The position numbers and the translations under genes are program-made. From positions 43,262 to 107,261 of the forward strand of contig NMRB01002427.1 in assembly GCA_002633025.1 (NCBI GenBank): a stretch of 64,000 bases of DNA, given 5' to 3'. This document shows, one piece after another, positions 31,165 to 42,745 of this stretch. Below the pieces are notes generated by a model. The model saw only the letters and a list, made by a program, of their open reading frames with translations. It was not told the DNA's origin and searched no databases. The stretch's first letter is position 1, and every line of letters begins with the position of its first letter. Source of the DNA: Notospermus geniculatus. Its lineage: Eukaryota > Nemertea > Pilidiophora > Heteronemertea > Lineidae.

Positions 31165-32672
31165 TCACAAATGTGCTGCAAATCCATCAAAATCATTAAA
31201 AAATTCCTGCAATGGCATTCTGGCGTCTGTCCTTGCAGAGCAAATCATATGCTCAGCCATGATGGTTTCATTCCGTTTGATGTACTGCCAGAATTTTGAC
31301 TCATACTGACCTTCCCAGTCCTTGCCAAGTACGTCTTTCTCTTTTTCTTCCATTTTTTCTTTAAGTGCTAAAATATTTGAAGCCAATTCCTCTTTGTCAT
31401 AGGAATCTACCCGGCCGCCCTTGCCACCCGTATCAAATACCATTTTCAGGAGAATGTTCTGATCTGACTTTGATCTGATTCCTATCTTTGACAGACGCTC
31501 CTTGCAGTTGCTCCTGAAATGGCGCAAACATCGCAAAGCTACAGCGTTTGGCATTTCATTGCTTAGTGCATTGCTGAGGGCGACCTCACCATCGGTCATG
31601 AATGCCTTTGCCCCGTGTTTTAGTTCAGGGCAGCTTCTTAACCAACGTAGAGGCAATTCGGCCATAGGTGGCCCTGTCTTTACCATGATGTATGGCAGTT
31701 GGCCCCATAAAAACAGAAGGAACACGACTTCGCCTGTTGATAAGGAGAGGGTGCCTGTATGTCACAGGGGTAACTTCGTACTTACCAAAGTCGAAGGTTG
31801 GATCCACGCTCAGAGGCAGACAGGCATACTTTCCACAAAAATTATCTAAGTTGGTGCACATCTCCTTTGTGCCCAGAACCCAAATATCGCGATCTCGCTC
31901 GGCAGCTGGGTGTGGTCCAGGACCAAGTTTTATTTTTTAGTTGAGAAATACAAGGCACGATCTTTATTTTCTCTTACCTTAGTTGTGCTGGCCTTGACCT
32001 GGTACACTTGCTGTTTGCCCCTTGGAAGCTTCGAAATATTCTCAAGACCCAAGAGCCCACCATCCACTGCATTCGTATTGTTATATATGACAGCAGAACT
32101 TAACCCATCGCCAATGCTCTTTTCATGTCTTCTAGAGTACTTTTCTGAACTGAATAAAATGGGGCCGAGCCATGTTTTCTGTTACCGTGTGGGGCTACCT
32201 CAAACTGAACCTCATCTTTGCCCACTTCTTCAATGTAATACTGCAATAAGGACGTATCACCAACAACACGATGCTCACTGTCATAAACAGTAAATATTGC
32301 CCTGCACAAGCCAGATTCATGCTTTTTTGCATTGTTATGCACATGGTACGTAGATGAAGAGTTCAATTCCAATTTTTGTTTTACTATCTCCACAGGGTTT
32401 GTTTTCACAACGGTCCACGTTGCACTCCGTAGTGTTCTTTGACACTTGCCATTCATGTCAGCCTTGATGTCTTCTTTGGATTTCAGTTTGGAAATATCCA
32501 CAAGAAACGCCAAGTTCCTCCTCACACACTGGGGAACTGTAATGCACTTTGAACTGTTTCTGGCCTCGGAATGAAGGATCTTGAAGACTTCTGTCATCGT
32601 GAATCGTTCCTTCTTTCCAGACATGAATATTGGTGTTTCTTTGTTTCCGCCGTAGTTTTCTGAAGATTGCAC
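31165..32672 (-). pseudogene. MULE-type (Mutator-like) transposase relic
   Basis: MULE proteins are DDE transposases. Reading leftward: an N-terminal region (RNLAFLVDISKLKSKEDIKA, APHGNRKHGSAPFYSVQKST, GLSSAVIYNNTNAVDGGLLG), then SVDPTFDFGKYEVTPVTYRH with the first catalytic Asp context (DPTF), VPSVFMGPTAIHHGK, and after a frameshift near 31632 FMTDGEVALSNALSNEMPNA, the second Asp context (TDGE), followed by LRCLRHFRSN. It ends soon after at a stop (31165), so the third acidic residue region and any zinc knuckle are missing. The frame also breaks near 31900. Confidence 0.65.
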
Positions 32673-32679
32673 TGGTTAG

Positions 32680-33410
32680 TTGACTGGCTTCTGAAACGAT
32701 GATGAATAAAACTTTGACATTTTGCCTTTAGTGCAAAACGGTAGGCCTACACTGAATGAAGCATACACAACATACTTAATATGAGGCAAAGACCCCCTTA
32801 CTCCAGACCAAATTTCGTATTGGACACTGTAAAGAAAACATCACGCAGGAAATATTTTAGATGAACATTTTTCTGGGACAACGTGTGTTGACAGACGAAA
32901 GAAGCAACACTCAACAGATCTGTGATGATGAACATGGACCAGACATTAAAAATTTCATCTAACAATTATTTTGCAGTTTTGGGGTTACTATTCTTTCAAT
33001 CAAATACCCCCCCCCCAAAAGACTCATACGTGCCTAATGATGCATATGGTGGCAAGATGAAGAGACATTACCATTTTTAACAGATTATGTAAGCATAGGT
33101 AGGCTACATATGTTCAAGAACACTGATCTGTAAAGGCCATGGCAATAAAAGCATTCCAACCTGTTTTTCAGTTCCACTGTGAGAAATTTCATTTTCTCTG
33201 CAAGTTGGGTGGTCTTGTCTAGTTTCTGAAGCAGATTCTGAAACAATAAGCAAGTTGTCAGCAAAGGGGTCCGTAAAAACCATTAGCCACGGCATGCCGT
33301 TAAAGTGGGTTTGCCTTTCTCACACTGGACACCTGTAACATTTAATTACCATTCCGAATAATGGCTGACACGGCGCTTATACAGGTAAGAGCATGAAGGG
33401 CGTACACCTT
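32680..33410. other. No gene seen
   Basis: Sequence to the right of the MULE frame. It may hold the element's terminal region, but I could not find a matching inverted end. Confidence 0.3.
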
Positions 33411-33417
33411 AATAGGG

Positions 33418-33740
33418 TAGTAGGGCAATTGGCACCCGGACGATTCCCACCTGCACAATTCGCTCCTGGACGATTTGCACCAAGGCAATACCCGCCTGGA
33501 CAATTCGCACCCAGGACGATTCGCACCCAGGCAATTGGCACCCAGGAGCCTTATTCACGAAGCACCCTTAAGATTTACGGTACCGTAAACTATTGTTAAA
33601 AGAGCTAGTCTAACAATAGTGTACGGTATAGGTCTTACGGGTGCTTCGTGAATAAGGCTACAGGACACTTCGCATCCAGGGCAATTGGCATCTGGGCTAT
33701 TCTTTTCCAGGCAATTGGCAGCTGGACAATTCGCACGTAA
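33418..33740. repeat. 16-17 bp minisatellite (ggcaattggcaccca / ggacgattcgcaccca)
   Basis: About eight units before and five after the MITE at 33547-33659. On the plus strand the first part reads as pentapeptide-like LAPGRFPPAQFAPGRFAP, a consequence of the unit and not evidence of a gene. Confidence 0.8.
33547..33659. mobile_element. 113-bp MITE inserted in the minisatellite
   Basis: agccttattcacgaagcacc at the left, ggtgcttcgtgaataaggct at the right. The centre pairs as actattgtta/taacaatagt. The minisatellite continues on both sides. Confidence 0.85.
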
Positions 33741-33892
33741 AAGAGAAAATTGGCTCTCGACGCACTCAGAATCTCTACACGGTGTTTGTTGCTGCGGGTA
33801 GACACCAACACGAACACGAACATTGACTTTCAACAGTATGTAGATTTTAAGCAATGAATTGTATGAGACACCCATACCATTCAAAAAGAATA

Positions 33893-34114
33893 TACAGTAA
33901 ACTCGAGTTTAAACCACCGGTTCATTATGTTCATAAGCACACCCAAAGTAGGGTCAGTTTCACCCTAGGCCTTAAGCAACTATTCATTCCATCACGTGGT
34001 TGTGATCGTACAAGCGATTCCAGCCACTCAGCGTATAGTTGTTACGTTTTATTCACTCCCATTTCGACTGTGGGTGTGCTTATGAACCGGTGGTTTAAAC
34101 TCGAGTTTACTGTA
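33893..34114. mobile_element. Tc1/mariner-type MITE
   Basis: Ends TA-CAGTAAACTCGAGTTTA and its mirror TAAACTCGAGTTTACTG-TA, with arms of more than 40 bp and TA on both sides. TA target and CAGT tips are typical of Tc1/mariner. Helitron coding sequence resumes right after it. Confidence 0.8.
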
Positions 34115-35500
34115 GTTATATTGCGTGCCTCTTCGTCATTGGTGTTTGCAAGGAAGGCTGTGAGTTTGGTAGTGGGCGGTCCTTTGTTCACCGTTGCGGC
34201 AGCTTCCTCTGGTTTGAAAATGACTGTCTGCTGATCAGGTAAGTGGGACGGTAGTTTTTCCACTGGTGGGTACTTGTCATGCTTGTAGTGAATTGGGAAA
34301 TTGTAGATTTTCCACAGAGCTTCACTGGCAGAGATGTCGCGTGCATTTAAGTAGTTCTCAACTTCATCAAGTACTGCAACTGGTGTGCCATCTGTTGTAA
34401 GGGAAAATATGATTCTGTCCTGGCCTTTTGTGATGTACTTAAGTATTTTACTGCTTGAACTGAGTGGACGACTTCGACATTGATGTGGGCAGAATATAGA
34501 TTCTTTGGCATGGGTTGTGGTTTCCTTTTGCTGTTGAATTATGTTTCTGGTTGACCTTTCCGTCGATATGCTCAGATGTGGTGGGCTTGGGGTCAGTGTC
34601 TTCAAAAGTGATGTCAGAAAACAGAATATTAGAGGTGTCGCAGTCGAAAATGTAATACGTAGACAATTGAAGATGGTCCTTTGAGGTTGATGGTGTTGGA
34701 CATGTTGGATGTAACTGCTGGGACGATGTAGATGGTCGTGTTGGATTATCTTTCTTAAGGGCAGCGCACACGTGCGACTAAAATGGGGGCGACTACCGAT
34801 GCGACTACTACGTCGCATGCGATAATTACCTTTGAGGTCGATCAGTGATGTCATCCGCGACATCACTGATCTTCCAAGGAAGCATTTGTTGCCAACGAGT
34901 CAACAAAAACTAAAAAAAACTAAAAATATGTTCAGTCGCTGCTGTGGTCGCAAGGCCGGTCGCCGAGAAAATCACTCGAAAATCGCAAGTGTGCTTTTTT
35001 CATTGCTTGCTGCTTGTGCTGAAGGTGCCAGTGACTGAGGCTGGCTTGCTTTGGCTGATTTCAATGTGGTGTTGATAAGAAGAGTGCGACCAACAATATT
35101 GTGACGCAGCATCCTGAGTATGCGTAACAGCTTCTTCGCAGTTGTTGCCTTCCACATCAAGTTGAATTAGATTGATTTCATTTTGGAGGTAATCTTTTAA
35201 ACTCTTCAGCAAAGTCTGTGTTTTGACCAAGTCCTCTTTGTCGTAGTTGGCATCATTGTCCAGTACTTGATTTAGTTCTTTTGAAGCTTGTTCCAGGGTC
35301 TGTTGTGCTATCTGTAGGAGATTTTGAAGGACAGAAATTGAGCCTTGTCGCTGCTCTGTTGTCTTTACCTGACAGAAGGCGACTTCACGCTGTAACGTGT
35401 GCTGTAGGTGCTCCATGTGTGTGATGAGGGACATCACGACATTGTGAGGTGGCATATGGTATGGCATGGTGGTGGCTGAAAAGTAGAAAAGATGCATTGC
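34115..35500 (-). pseudogene. Helitron relic, N-terminal part (H3), same copy as H2
   Basis: Reading leftward: a poorly conserved region (LQNLLQIAQQTLEQASKELN), then HINVEVVHSVQAVKY, a frameshift, KYITKGQDRIIFSLTTDGTP, VENYLNARDISASEALWKIY and LPDQQTVIFKPEEAAATVNK. The shift falls in the Rep tyrosine segment (AVKY / KYITKGQDR). The left end of this piece corresponds to H1 position 22268, just where H2 ends, so H2 and H3 were one copy. Confidence 0.7.
34838..34869. repeat. Perfect 13-bp-arm palindrome
   Basis: gatcagtgatgtc, 6-base spacer atccgc, gacatcactgatc. Lies in a segment without Helitron homology. Confidence 0.8.
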
Positions 35501-35503
35501 CAT

Positions 35504-36302
35504 TGTATATTCGGGAGGTTAATCTGAGCAATTGATGATTGACAATATTTTGTGTTCCTAACTGCATGCATTGTATATCCTTGTGGAAAACAAGGATGGT
35601 TGTGGAAACAAGGATGGTTGTGGAAAACAAGTATGGTTGCTTGTGGTTGCTTGTGGAAAACAGTGTAAATTATGATATGGTGTAGCAGGGCGGTTTACCT
35701 GTCTTGAAAAAATGAAATAATGATGCAATGAGATGGTTGCTTAAAGGTGATCCTGCTAAGTTCGTGGTTCAGAAAAGAGCACAGTTTGCAGATATTTTCC
35801 ACGAATATTTATTGCAAACAAAAATAGATAAGAGACGTGACTCTTATCTATTTTTGGTGCAACGTAAAGAAGTACGTACCTTGTTGATACTAATGGTATT
35901 AGGAAGATAGGATAGTATGGTTGCAACTCGGAATGGTTTCTTGTAGGTGGTGCTGGAAAGAAGTAAGAGAAAAGGTGAAAATAGGTGCAGTCTGTATAAA
36001 TACATCCAGTGCTATGCAGTGTTGGTGATATTACTACAGTGCACTACCACAATACATTCTTGTACAATTCCTAGGTCAAAACCTTTACTTCAAATGGGCG
36101 GAGATACCAAAGCCCAGCTTATGAAAAATTTAGACATCACTGACAATCTGTCGATCAATAACAACTAAAGTTTTGTACCAGCTCGTACAATACACGGTTG
36201 GCTCAGTGCATATGCATCCATGCATACGGGTCGTTTGTATTCACTCCACTCCACCTGGTTTACATATACTAACAAAGGAAACACAAGAATAAAAAAAAAA
36301 CG
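35504..36302. other. No gene seen; short tandem ggttgtggaaaacaag units near 35600
   Basis: 35580-35660 repeats gtggaaaacaaggatggttg words three to four times. A 16-bp-arm perfect palindrome lies at 35819-35856 (caaaaatagataagag, spacer acgtga, and mirror). Confidence 0.5.
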
Positions 36303-36530
36303 TGATCGCTACAGTATTTCCTGTCCAAATCGGCTGCACTGCCCACCATACGTCATACAGTTTACGAATGTAATTGGACCGATGCGTGATATACCAATCA
36401 AGAACTTGAGGGTATAATGATGTTTGTACTCAGACCAACAGTCCGATTTCTTAATAAAACGTTCTTTGCAGTCAAGTACACATCTTGCCTTAGGAGGGTC
36501 TTCCTGGTGGCAACTTTCATGGGCCAACAA
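36303..36530 (-). pseudogene. DDE_Tnp_4-type transposase fragment
   Basis: Reading leftward: RCVLDCKERFIKKSDCWSEY, KHHYTLKFLIGISRIGPITF, then a damaged YGGQCSRF. The order D-C-x-E, then W..YK.H.T.KFLIGI...GPI.F, then YGG..S, is that of the DDE superfamily of Harbinger/THAP9-like endonucleases. The first Asp context is present; later catalytic residues are outside the fragment. Only about 70 residues remain. Confidence 0.6.
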
Positions 36531-36677
36531 ATCATAATAAATTCGAGTCCTTTGACGATAAGTTGAATCCTTGAAAACAAATCCTAGTAAGTGTGGTCGC
36601 CGTTACTTGACAAAAGATACGGTATGTTAATAGATTGCGGGTACTAGTAATCCCAATCGTAGGCGCAAGAGGGTCAC

Positions 36678-37727
36678 CATGTACAGTCTTGTTCGTATTA
36701 ATATCAACACCTATTATCTCAAATATCTCATAAACCACCAAACCAATTTAAATGCGGTTTTCTGCATAAGGTCAGAAATCTTGTTGACTACAACTGGACA
36801 TCAATGTTTTTGCACAAGATTCACTTCTTCATTGCGTAATCTGTCATTGAAAAAAGGTCCCCAAAAAAACTTTATTGTTTCTAGATTTTTCACCAAAATT
36901 CCTTGACCAGAATGAAGTTATGCCAAAATAAAGGTTATTTAGCAAGTTACTGTCAAAATACGTTGTTTAGTTTTTGAGAAATTGACGTTTTTGTAAAGCT
37001 ATATCAACACCACTTGTGTTCCACTATCAACAACTTATGAGACGGCCCCTACATAATAATGCAAACCATACACCATGCATGGGTCACTGTACAAATGTAT
37101 AGGCATAGAAAAATGTTGTGACCTGTACTGGTTATTCATGACATTGTATTGCAAAAAGTAACAGGCATTGAGAAAGAACTTAGTAGCCTTTGTCATCTTT
37201 GTTTAAAGTTAACCAGTGCATGAATTGGTCACTAAAGCCTCCACACACTTGAAAAATTATTATGTAACACTTTTGCCACATAGGACTCAGCGCTGTTCTA
37301 TAGATCTATGGATTTTGTGTGCACTGACGGCCTACACAAGGAACATGAAGTATAGGGACCGTCTCATAAGTTGTTGGCAGTGGAAGACAAGTGGTGTTGA
37401 TATAGCTTTACAAAAACGTCAATTTTTCAAAAACTAAATGGCCGATTTTGACAGTAACTTGCTAAATCACCTTTATTTTGGCATAACTTCATTCTAGCCA
37501 AGGAATTTTGGTGAAAAATCCAGAAACCAAAAAGTTTTTTTTTGGACCTTTTTTCAACGACAGATTACGCAATGAAGAAGTGAATCTTGTGCAAAAACAT
37601 TGATGCCCGGTTGTAGTCAACAAGATTTCTGACTTTATGCAGAAAACCGCATTTAAATTGGTTTGATGGTTTATGAGATATTTGAGATAATCGGTGTTGA
37701 TATTAATACGAACAAGACTGTACATGT
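36678..37727. repeat. 1.05-kb inverted repeat with about 375-bp arms
   Basis: 36678-37051 and 37354-37727 are inverted copies with a few percent differences around a 300-bp loop. The ends are catgtacagtcttgttcg and its mirror. Frames found in one arm recur in the other. Probably a large foldback element; no clear target duplication was seen. Confidence 0.85.
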
Positions 37728-37904
37728 AGTTAGCTCTCCGTCTCGAGGTCGACTCGTTGTCTGTGATCATGGTGATAGGCCGAGGTATTCTGATGTCCTC
37801 TCTTCTAGATACATTTTCTGAGTTTTGTTCCTTTCTCTGCCGAATTGTCAGACATACTGCTCTGTCGAACAGCATCTGGAAGACGTGGTTGTAATCATAA
37901 CTGT

Positions 37905-38600
37905 TTTTGATGTGACGTACTTTTCAAGGTCAGACAGACTTCAAAGTTCAGAATTTTGCCTTTTGGTGGCAGTGAAGCATTGAAGATTTGTTTGGGTTAC
38001 CTAGCTTCTCCAGAGTTGCTTCTGAAAATAAAATATGATGCTTGCTCAACACAGTGTGTAAAGTTCCATTCATGACTTTGATAATGAATGATAAACCTCC
38101 TGTACATATTCTCACATTTAACGGAAATATAAACTTACCATATAAATCAAAATAGGGCCCACTGATGTCCATCTGGTATTGTTGGTCCTGCTTCTGTCTG
38201 TGTTTTCTGCTGTTCTCAGTTTTTTTTCGGATGCTTCTTATAAAACCTTGCGAACCAGTGATTACTCAGACCTGTTTCCATAATAATCACAAGTGGCCTC
38301 CCTGACATATCAACAAGACGTCAGTTTGTTACCCTAATCATCTCTCTGGTTAATGCAAATTCTCGCTCGCCCATCCACCGCAGGTAGTTAATTAGGGCAT
38401 CCTCTTCTTCTTTGGTAATACTCGCCTCTTGGCCTGATTTGCTCAGCAATTCAATATTCCCTACCCTACCTGATGCAGTCTTTCTGGGGACTCCATATTC
38501 TTGCTGCTGTGATTGACTCAAATTTTCCTCAAGAACATCTTTGCAGGCATCTGCAGCACCCACTCATACTGCTTCCTCTTAGGCGGCATACTCGTGGTTG
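37905..38600 (-). pseudogene. psq/CENP-B-type HTH transposon protein fragment, copy S2
   Basis: Start MPPKRKQYEW in a good context (accacgagtatgcc), then a shifted frame GAADACKDVLEENLSQSQQQ, EYGVPRKTASGRVGNIELLS and EEEDALINYLRWMGEREFAL. EYGVPRKT..GRV is the pipsqueak-type HTH wording. This copy keeps the frame longer than S1. It is followed by the 'YFDLYGKFIFPLNVRICTGG' region, also broken. Confidence 0.55.
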
Positions 38601-38609
38601 AAAATAAAA

Positions 38610-39125
38610 TAAAAATCACAATGAGAGGTATGAAATTGCTGTGACATATAAATTTTGGTGTTGATGAATGGAAACCGGCATAAAATGGTAAAATAGAACT
38701 GGAGATAAAAAGAAACCGGAGCAAATATACCCACCATCTGCATCATTGCTCGCATCAACAATAACTCGAAAAAAGAAAATGATAAAAGTCCAACAGAGAA
38801 CTTGAGAAAATTTTAATAACATTAATGTTTTAATAACTTTAATAATGGGGATTCCCTACATATTTTTGTACTAATTATTCGTTGTTTCTTTGGCTAATGC
38901 ACCATGGTTATATGCGCCAAATAACCGGGAGGGAAGCAGTCTCGGTGTCTGCACCGAAATTCGGAACTGGGTATAGCGCGAGTTGGTGGGAATTGGACCG
39001 CCGGCAATAATGGTTCACTGGCGATAATGCATTTCCATAAAGTGATTCGAATGTAATAGAGACAAAATTTTGGCCATTCTTGTACAACCTACGAACAAAT
39101 TTCTCGACTTGTTCGAAGTCTATCG
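38610..39125. other. Upstream part of copy S2; no further gene seen
   Basis: AT-rich; matches the 23620-23690 flank at first, then unique. Confidence 0.35.
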
Positions 39126-39323
39126 TTGTTTCTCTGTCCCAGTCTTGACCAATGCTTTGGAAGAGGTCCTGGTAGACGGCGCTTCCATCATCATCTTCAG
39201 GGGTTAGATGTTTCCCTTCCCTTCTTTGAACGCGCTAACACTAACGCAGCCAGTAAATGTGTGCAGCGTGTCCCTAATTTCTGCCTCCGACCATGGTCCC
39301 CTCGGCCTGTGGGCTAGGACAAA

Positions 39324-40122
39324 TGGTAGTATGTAAACATTGAAACGTTTCAAAAGAAACGGGCCAAATGAAACGACCCAAAAAACATGCTAAATCTGAA
39401 GTTGCATGGCAGAAACGGTGTAATTTTGTTTTTGCAGTTCATTTTTGGTACTTTCATGGCATAATAGCATTAAATCTCTCAAAACACACGTCTCCCGTTC
39501 AAAACACACGTGTTGTTATTGTTTACATGACACCATGCTTCCCATTCATTCTGTTCAAGGTCCCGATCCCAAATATGGAAGTCGTCGCTTCAGAAATTCC
39601 CTATGCGATTATTAATTACCTTTTATCATATACTTTCTCTATATGTCATGGTTATTTTCTGTGAGGAATTTGTGTGAGGCCTCAAAACGTGTTCAAAATA
39701 TATCGTTTTTGATATTGGGCAAAGTTTGTAACACAAGCGAGTTGTGAATAGATAATAAGCCATGAGCATTCCAACCAATTAGCGTACTCCGATCATTCCA
39801 TTATGAGGGGTGCGAGGTTGGCGAGAGGAAAATGTAACGTCGTTCCCCGCAGTGTAGCCTAAATCTGGCTAAGAAATCGCAGAAAAAGCTAAAATGATAA
39901 TAAAAATCATGAAGGCATTGGGTAATCTACATTCCTCTATTCATACAATGTAAAATAATATAGGTTTTTGGTATTTTTGTTATGATTTTTCGTATTTTAA
40001 AAAACATTTTGGGTCGTTTCATTTGGCCCGTTTGTTATGATTTTTCGTATTTTAAAAAAACATTTTGGGTCGTTTCATTTGGCCCGTTTCTTTTGAAACG
40101 TTTCAATGTTTACACACTACCA
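39324..40122. mobile_element. 799-bp element with 60-bp inverted ends and 7-bp target duplication
   Basis: Ends tggtagtatgtaaacattga and mirrored tcaatgtttacacactacca. ggacaaa is duplicated at 39317-39323 and 40123-40129. The paralogous segment at about 23855 is unoccupied (ggttaggacacgtacctg). Near the right end a roughly 55-bp block (atgatttttcgtattttaaa...) is tandemly duplicated. 7-8 bp target duplication suggests hAT, but the tips are not typical hAT. No transposase. Confidence 0.85.
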
Positions 40123-40129
40123 GGACAAA

Positions 40130-40569
40130 TACCTGATCACAACATCTCCCAAGATTGCCGTGGCATGAAGGAAAACTCTCGTATCTGCCTCCTCATGATC
40201 AGCACACGATTCGGGATCAAGTCAACATGAAATGCCGTACGATTTGGTGACATTATTTATGCAGGGTCCCAATAGATTGAAATTGACATGTAGTATATCA
40301 ATTGGCAAAAATTAGTAGCAGTAAACCCACTCTTTCACGTTCAAATTACATAGCAACAGATCAGAAAAATGTTCATATCATTGGCTGATGACAAAAGAGA
40401 TGGTGGGCCATGCACTTTGCATGTATGGCTGCCGGGAGCCACCCTGGAAAGTGGTAGACCCACAAACCAAATGGTTATACAGACGAGTCAAACTTCTCTG
40501 CATCTCTTTTGAGAATGTATTCAAGATTGGCCTTCAACTGATCAAACTACTTGCTCAGGCGCAGAATAC
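40130..40569. other. S2 segment remainder; no gene seen
   Basis: The first 70 bp continue the homology to 23870-23925; after that unique sequence. Confidence 0.35.
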
Positions 40570-40797
40570 AGCTGCAGGTATTTGAAATAGCAGTTCGCCT
40601 TAATTCTAATGAGTTGAAATCAATCTTGAGATCATTAACGACGGAATCAGAAACCAAAACATCAGTACTTTGAGGAGGTTTTTGACATTTAGCTAGGATA
40701 GGTATTGCTTGAAGAATCCTGCGACTCTGGTTTCCATGAAGAACAAGATTCTCCTCCTCCCTTCTTCATCTTCACTACTACTATCTTCATCACTATA

Positions 40798-40993
40798 AGC
40801 CCGTGTCACACTGTGGCGACTTAGGCGGGCGAATCCCCGCGAACTGGAATGAAATGGTCAAGGGACCATGTACATACCTCTCTCTCTGTCATTACACTAT
40901 TATGTCCAAAGGGGTGAGCACATTGTCAATGGACCATTTCATTCTAGTTCGCGGGGATTCGCCCGCCTAAATCGCAACAGTGTGACCTGGGCT
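40798..40993. mobile_element. 196-bp foldback with CGTCGT-family core
   Basis: Arms read gcccgtgtcacactgtggcg..., ttcgcggggattcgcccgcc in mirrored positions. The loop is the tail of the CGTCGT family (tgtcattacactattatgtcc, then gtgagcacattg...ccatttcatt). The M1 paralogue is unoccupied (tcatcacttatcttcgtg). Confidence 0.75.
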
Positions 40994-42143
40994 TCATCTT
41001 CGTGTACTTGACAACGAGAGTGGAATTTATTTTCTCTGCTGTAGATCGTAGCGTTTCAAACAGGGTGGTCCATATGGCAGCTGCTATGCCAGAAGCGGAG
41101 ATCGCACTTCAAACCGACCTTCAACTGAGAAAGAGGCCACACTCTCGAGAAGTATAATTCGAGTCTGGCTCAGCTGACCACAGACTCTTTAACGTTACTT
41201 GGAATACATAACAATTGAACCTCGACGACACAGTGATACATCTGTTGGAGTGTTACCGCTCATGCAGCATATCGGGACTTCTGCGCATCCTCTCTATAAA
41301 ATCCCTGTCCTCCCCTGATAAATATTGTAAATAAACATTCAGAGATCTCCACAACGGGGGTGGAATTTATTTTCTCTGCTGTAGGTCGTAGTTTTTCAAA
41401 CAGTGTGGTCCATACTATGGCAGGGGTCATGCTATCCCACAAGTGGAGATGACACTTTAAACCGACCTTCAGCTGAGTAAGCAACTGGCATCACTCTCGA
41501 GAAGTACAATTCGTGTCTGGCTCAGCTGACCACAACTTCCACAAGCTCTCTAACGTTACTTGGATTTGGAATATATAACAATTGAACCTCGACGACACGA
41601 TAGATCTGTGGGAGTGTTTCCACACATGCACCATATCAGGACTTCTGAGCATCTCCATAAAATCGCCGTCCTCCTCTAGTAAATATTGTGAAAAAAAAAC
41701 ATTCAGAGAACGTGTTATCTCTGAGAGAACATAGAACATGCTGGCAAGGGAGGCACTGCACAACTTTGTTGGGAAGTATCCTAGGAGAATAAATGCATGA
41801 GACTGGCAAACAAAACAAAAATAGATGTAAGAAAATTGATTGGTGGTTTTAGAGGTCTAGAAATTTTGAGAGGAAATTGTTAGGTTAGAGGAATCTTGCT
41901 AACACCATTCACAGCACAGTGCTCTTGAATTTGACCAGAGGTGCCACACCCATCCTTGAAGAACAGGTTGCATATGGAGCGTGTGAACACTTGGGTTGAA
42001 AACTCCGATCTTTCAGTGATGGATGCACTGGACATTGTTCTCTTCTTCCCACTCCTTCAATCTTTTATCCGCTGCTGTGGTTATTCCTACAATCGTGTGC
42101 AACGAGCAGTGAATTGTGTGGAATCAATGAAATTCATTTTTTT

Positions 42144-42318
42144 AGCTACGCTGGAACAGCGTAGCTTATACAATACCCGGGGCTGTTAGGGAGCTGGCAT
42201 GAAAGTAGAGCGTGCAAAATACCTAATATATAGAGCAAGGACATGAAGGAACGGAGGACAGCCCAACTGAATTGGTGTGCAGCATCTCCAGCGTAGCTTC
42301 AAGGCCGCCAGGCCTCTA
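42144..42318. mobile_element. About 175-bp insertion with agctacgctgg ends
   Basis: Starts tagctacgctggaacagcgt and ends near ctccagcgtagcttcaaggc... The M1 paralogue at about 24650 runs through without it (attcatttttttcttcctca). Confidence 0.6.
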
Positions 42319-42745
42319 GTTCTTCCTAAGCCAGGAAACAAAGCCCAAAATCCTTAGAAAGTTCCACTATATCACAACTGCATTAAAAATCACAAAAATA
42401 TTACATTAAAAAAGTGTGAGTTTTATTGTTTTTTTCTGATGAGCTATTACACAATTACGATATTTTGAAATTTCCAACATTCTGATGCAGAAATATGACC
42501 AACAAGATATATTTTCATGTGGAACAAACTGTGTTAAAATTGGCCCAGTAGTATAAAATATTCAGAGTATCAGGTGTAGATGAACTAATGTCCATGACTG
42601 TACGGTTGATCAATTTCATAATCTCCCGGTCCACACAAGGCTCTTGTTGCTTCGAGTTGTTGTATCTTTACCACGGATTCCATGTCTGTTGGATTCTGCC
42701 ATGCACGGTTTCTTTACCATGTTTACCATGTTTACAGTCGATTTT

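Noticed and set aside
31770-31800. gtaagtac after the DPTFDF codons as a splice donor
   Set aside because: The protein pattern of the MULE family continues straight through it (GKYEVTPVTYRH), so it is coding sequence by coincidence matching a donor.
33393-33599. Pentapeptide-repeat-like protein (APGRFAP...)
   Set aside because: It is the direct reading of the minisatellite unit and enters the MITE before stopping.
36679-36906. 75-residue ORF found again on the other strand at 37489
   Set aside because: It is the same DNA in both arms of the inverted repeat; repetition reflects the arms, not coding constraint.
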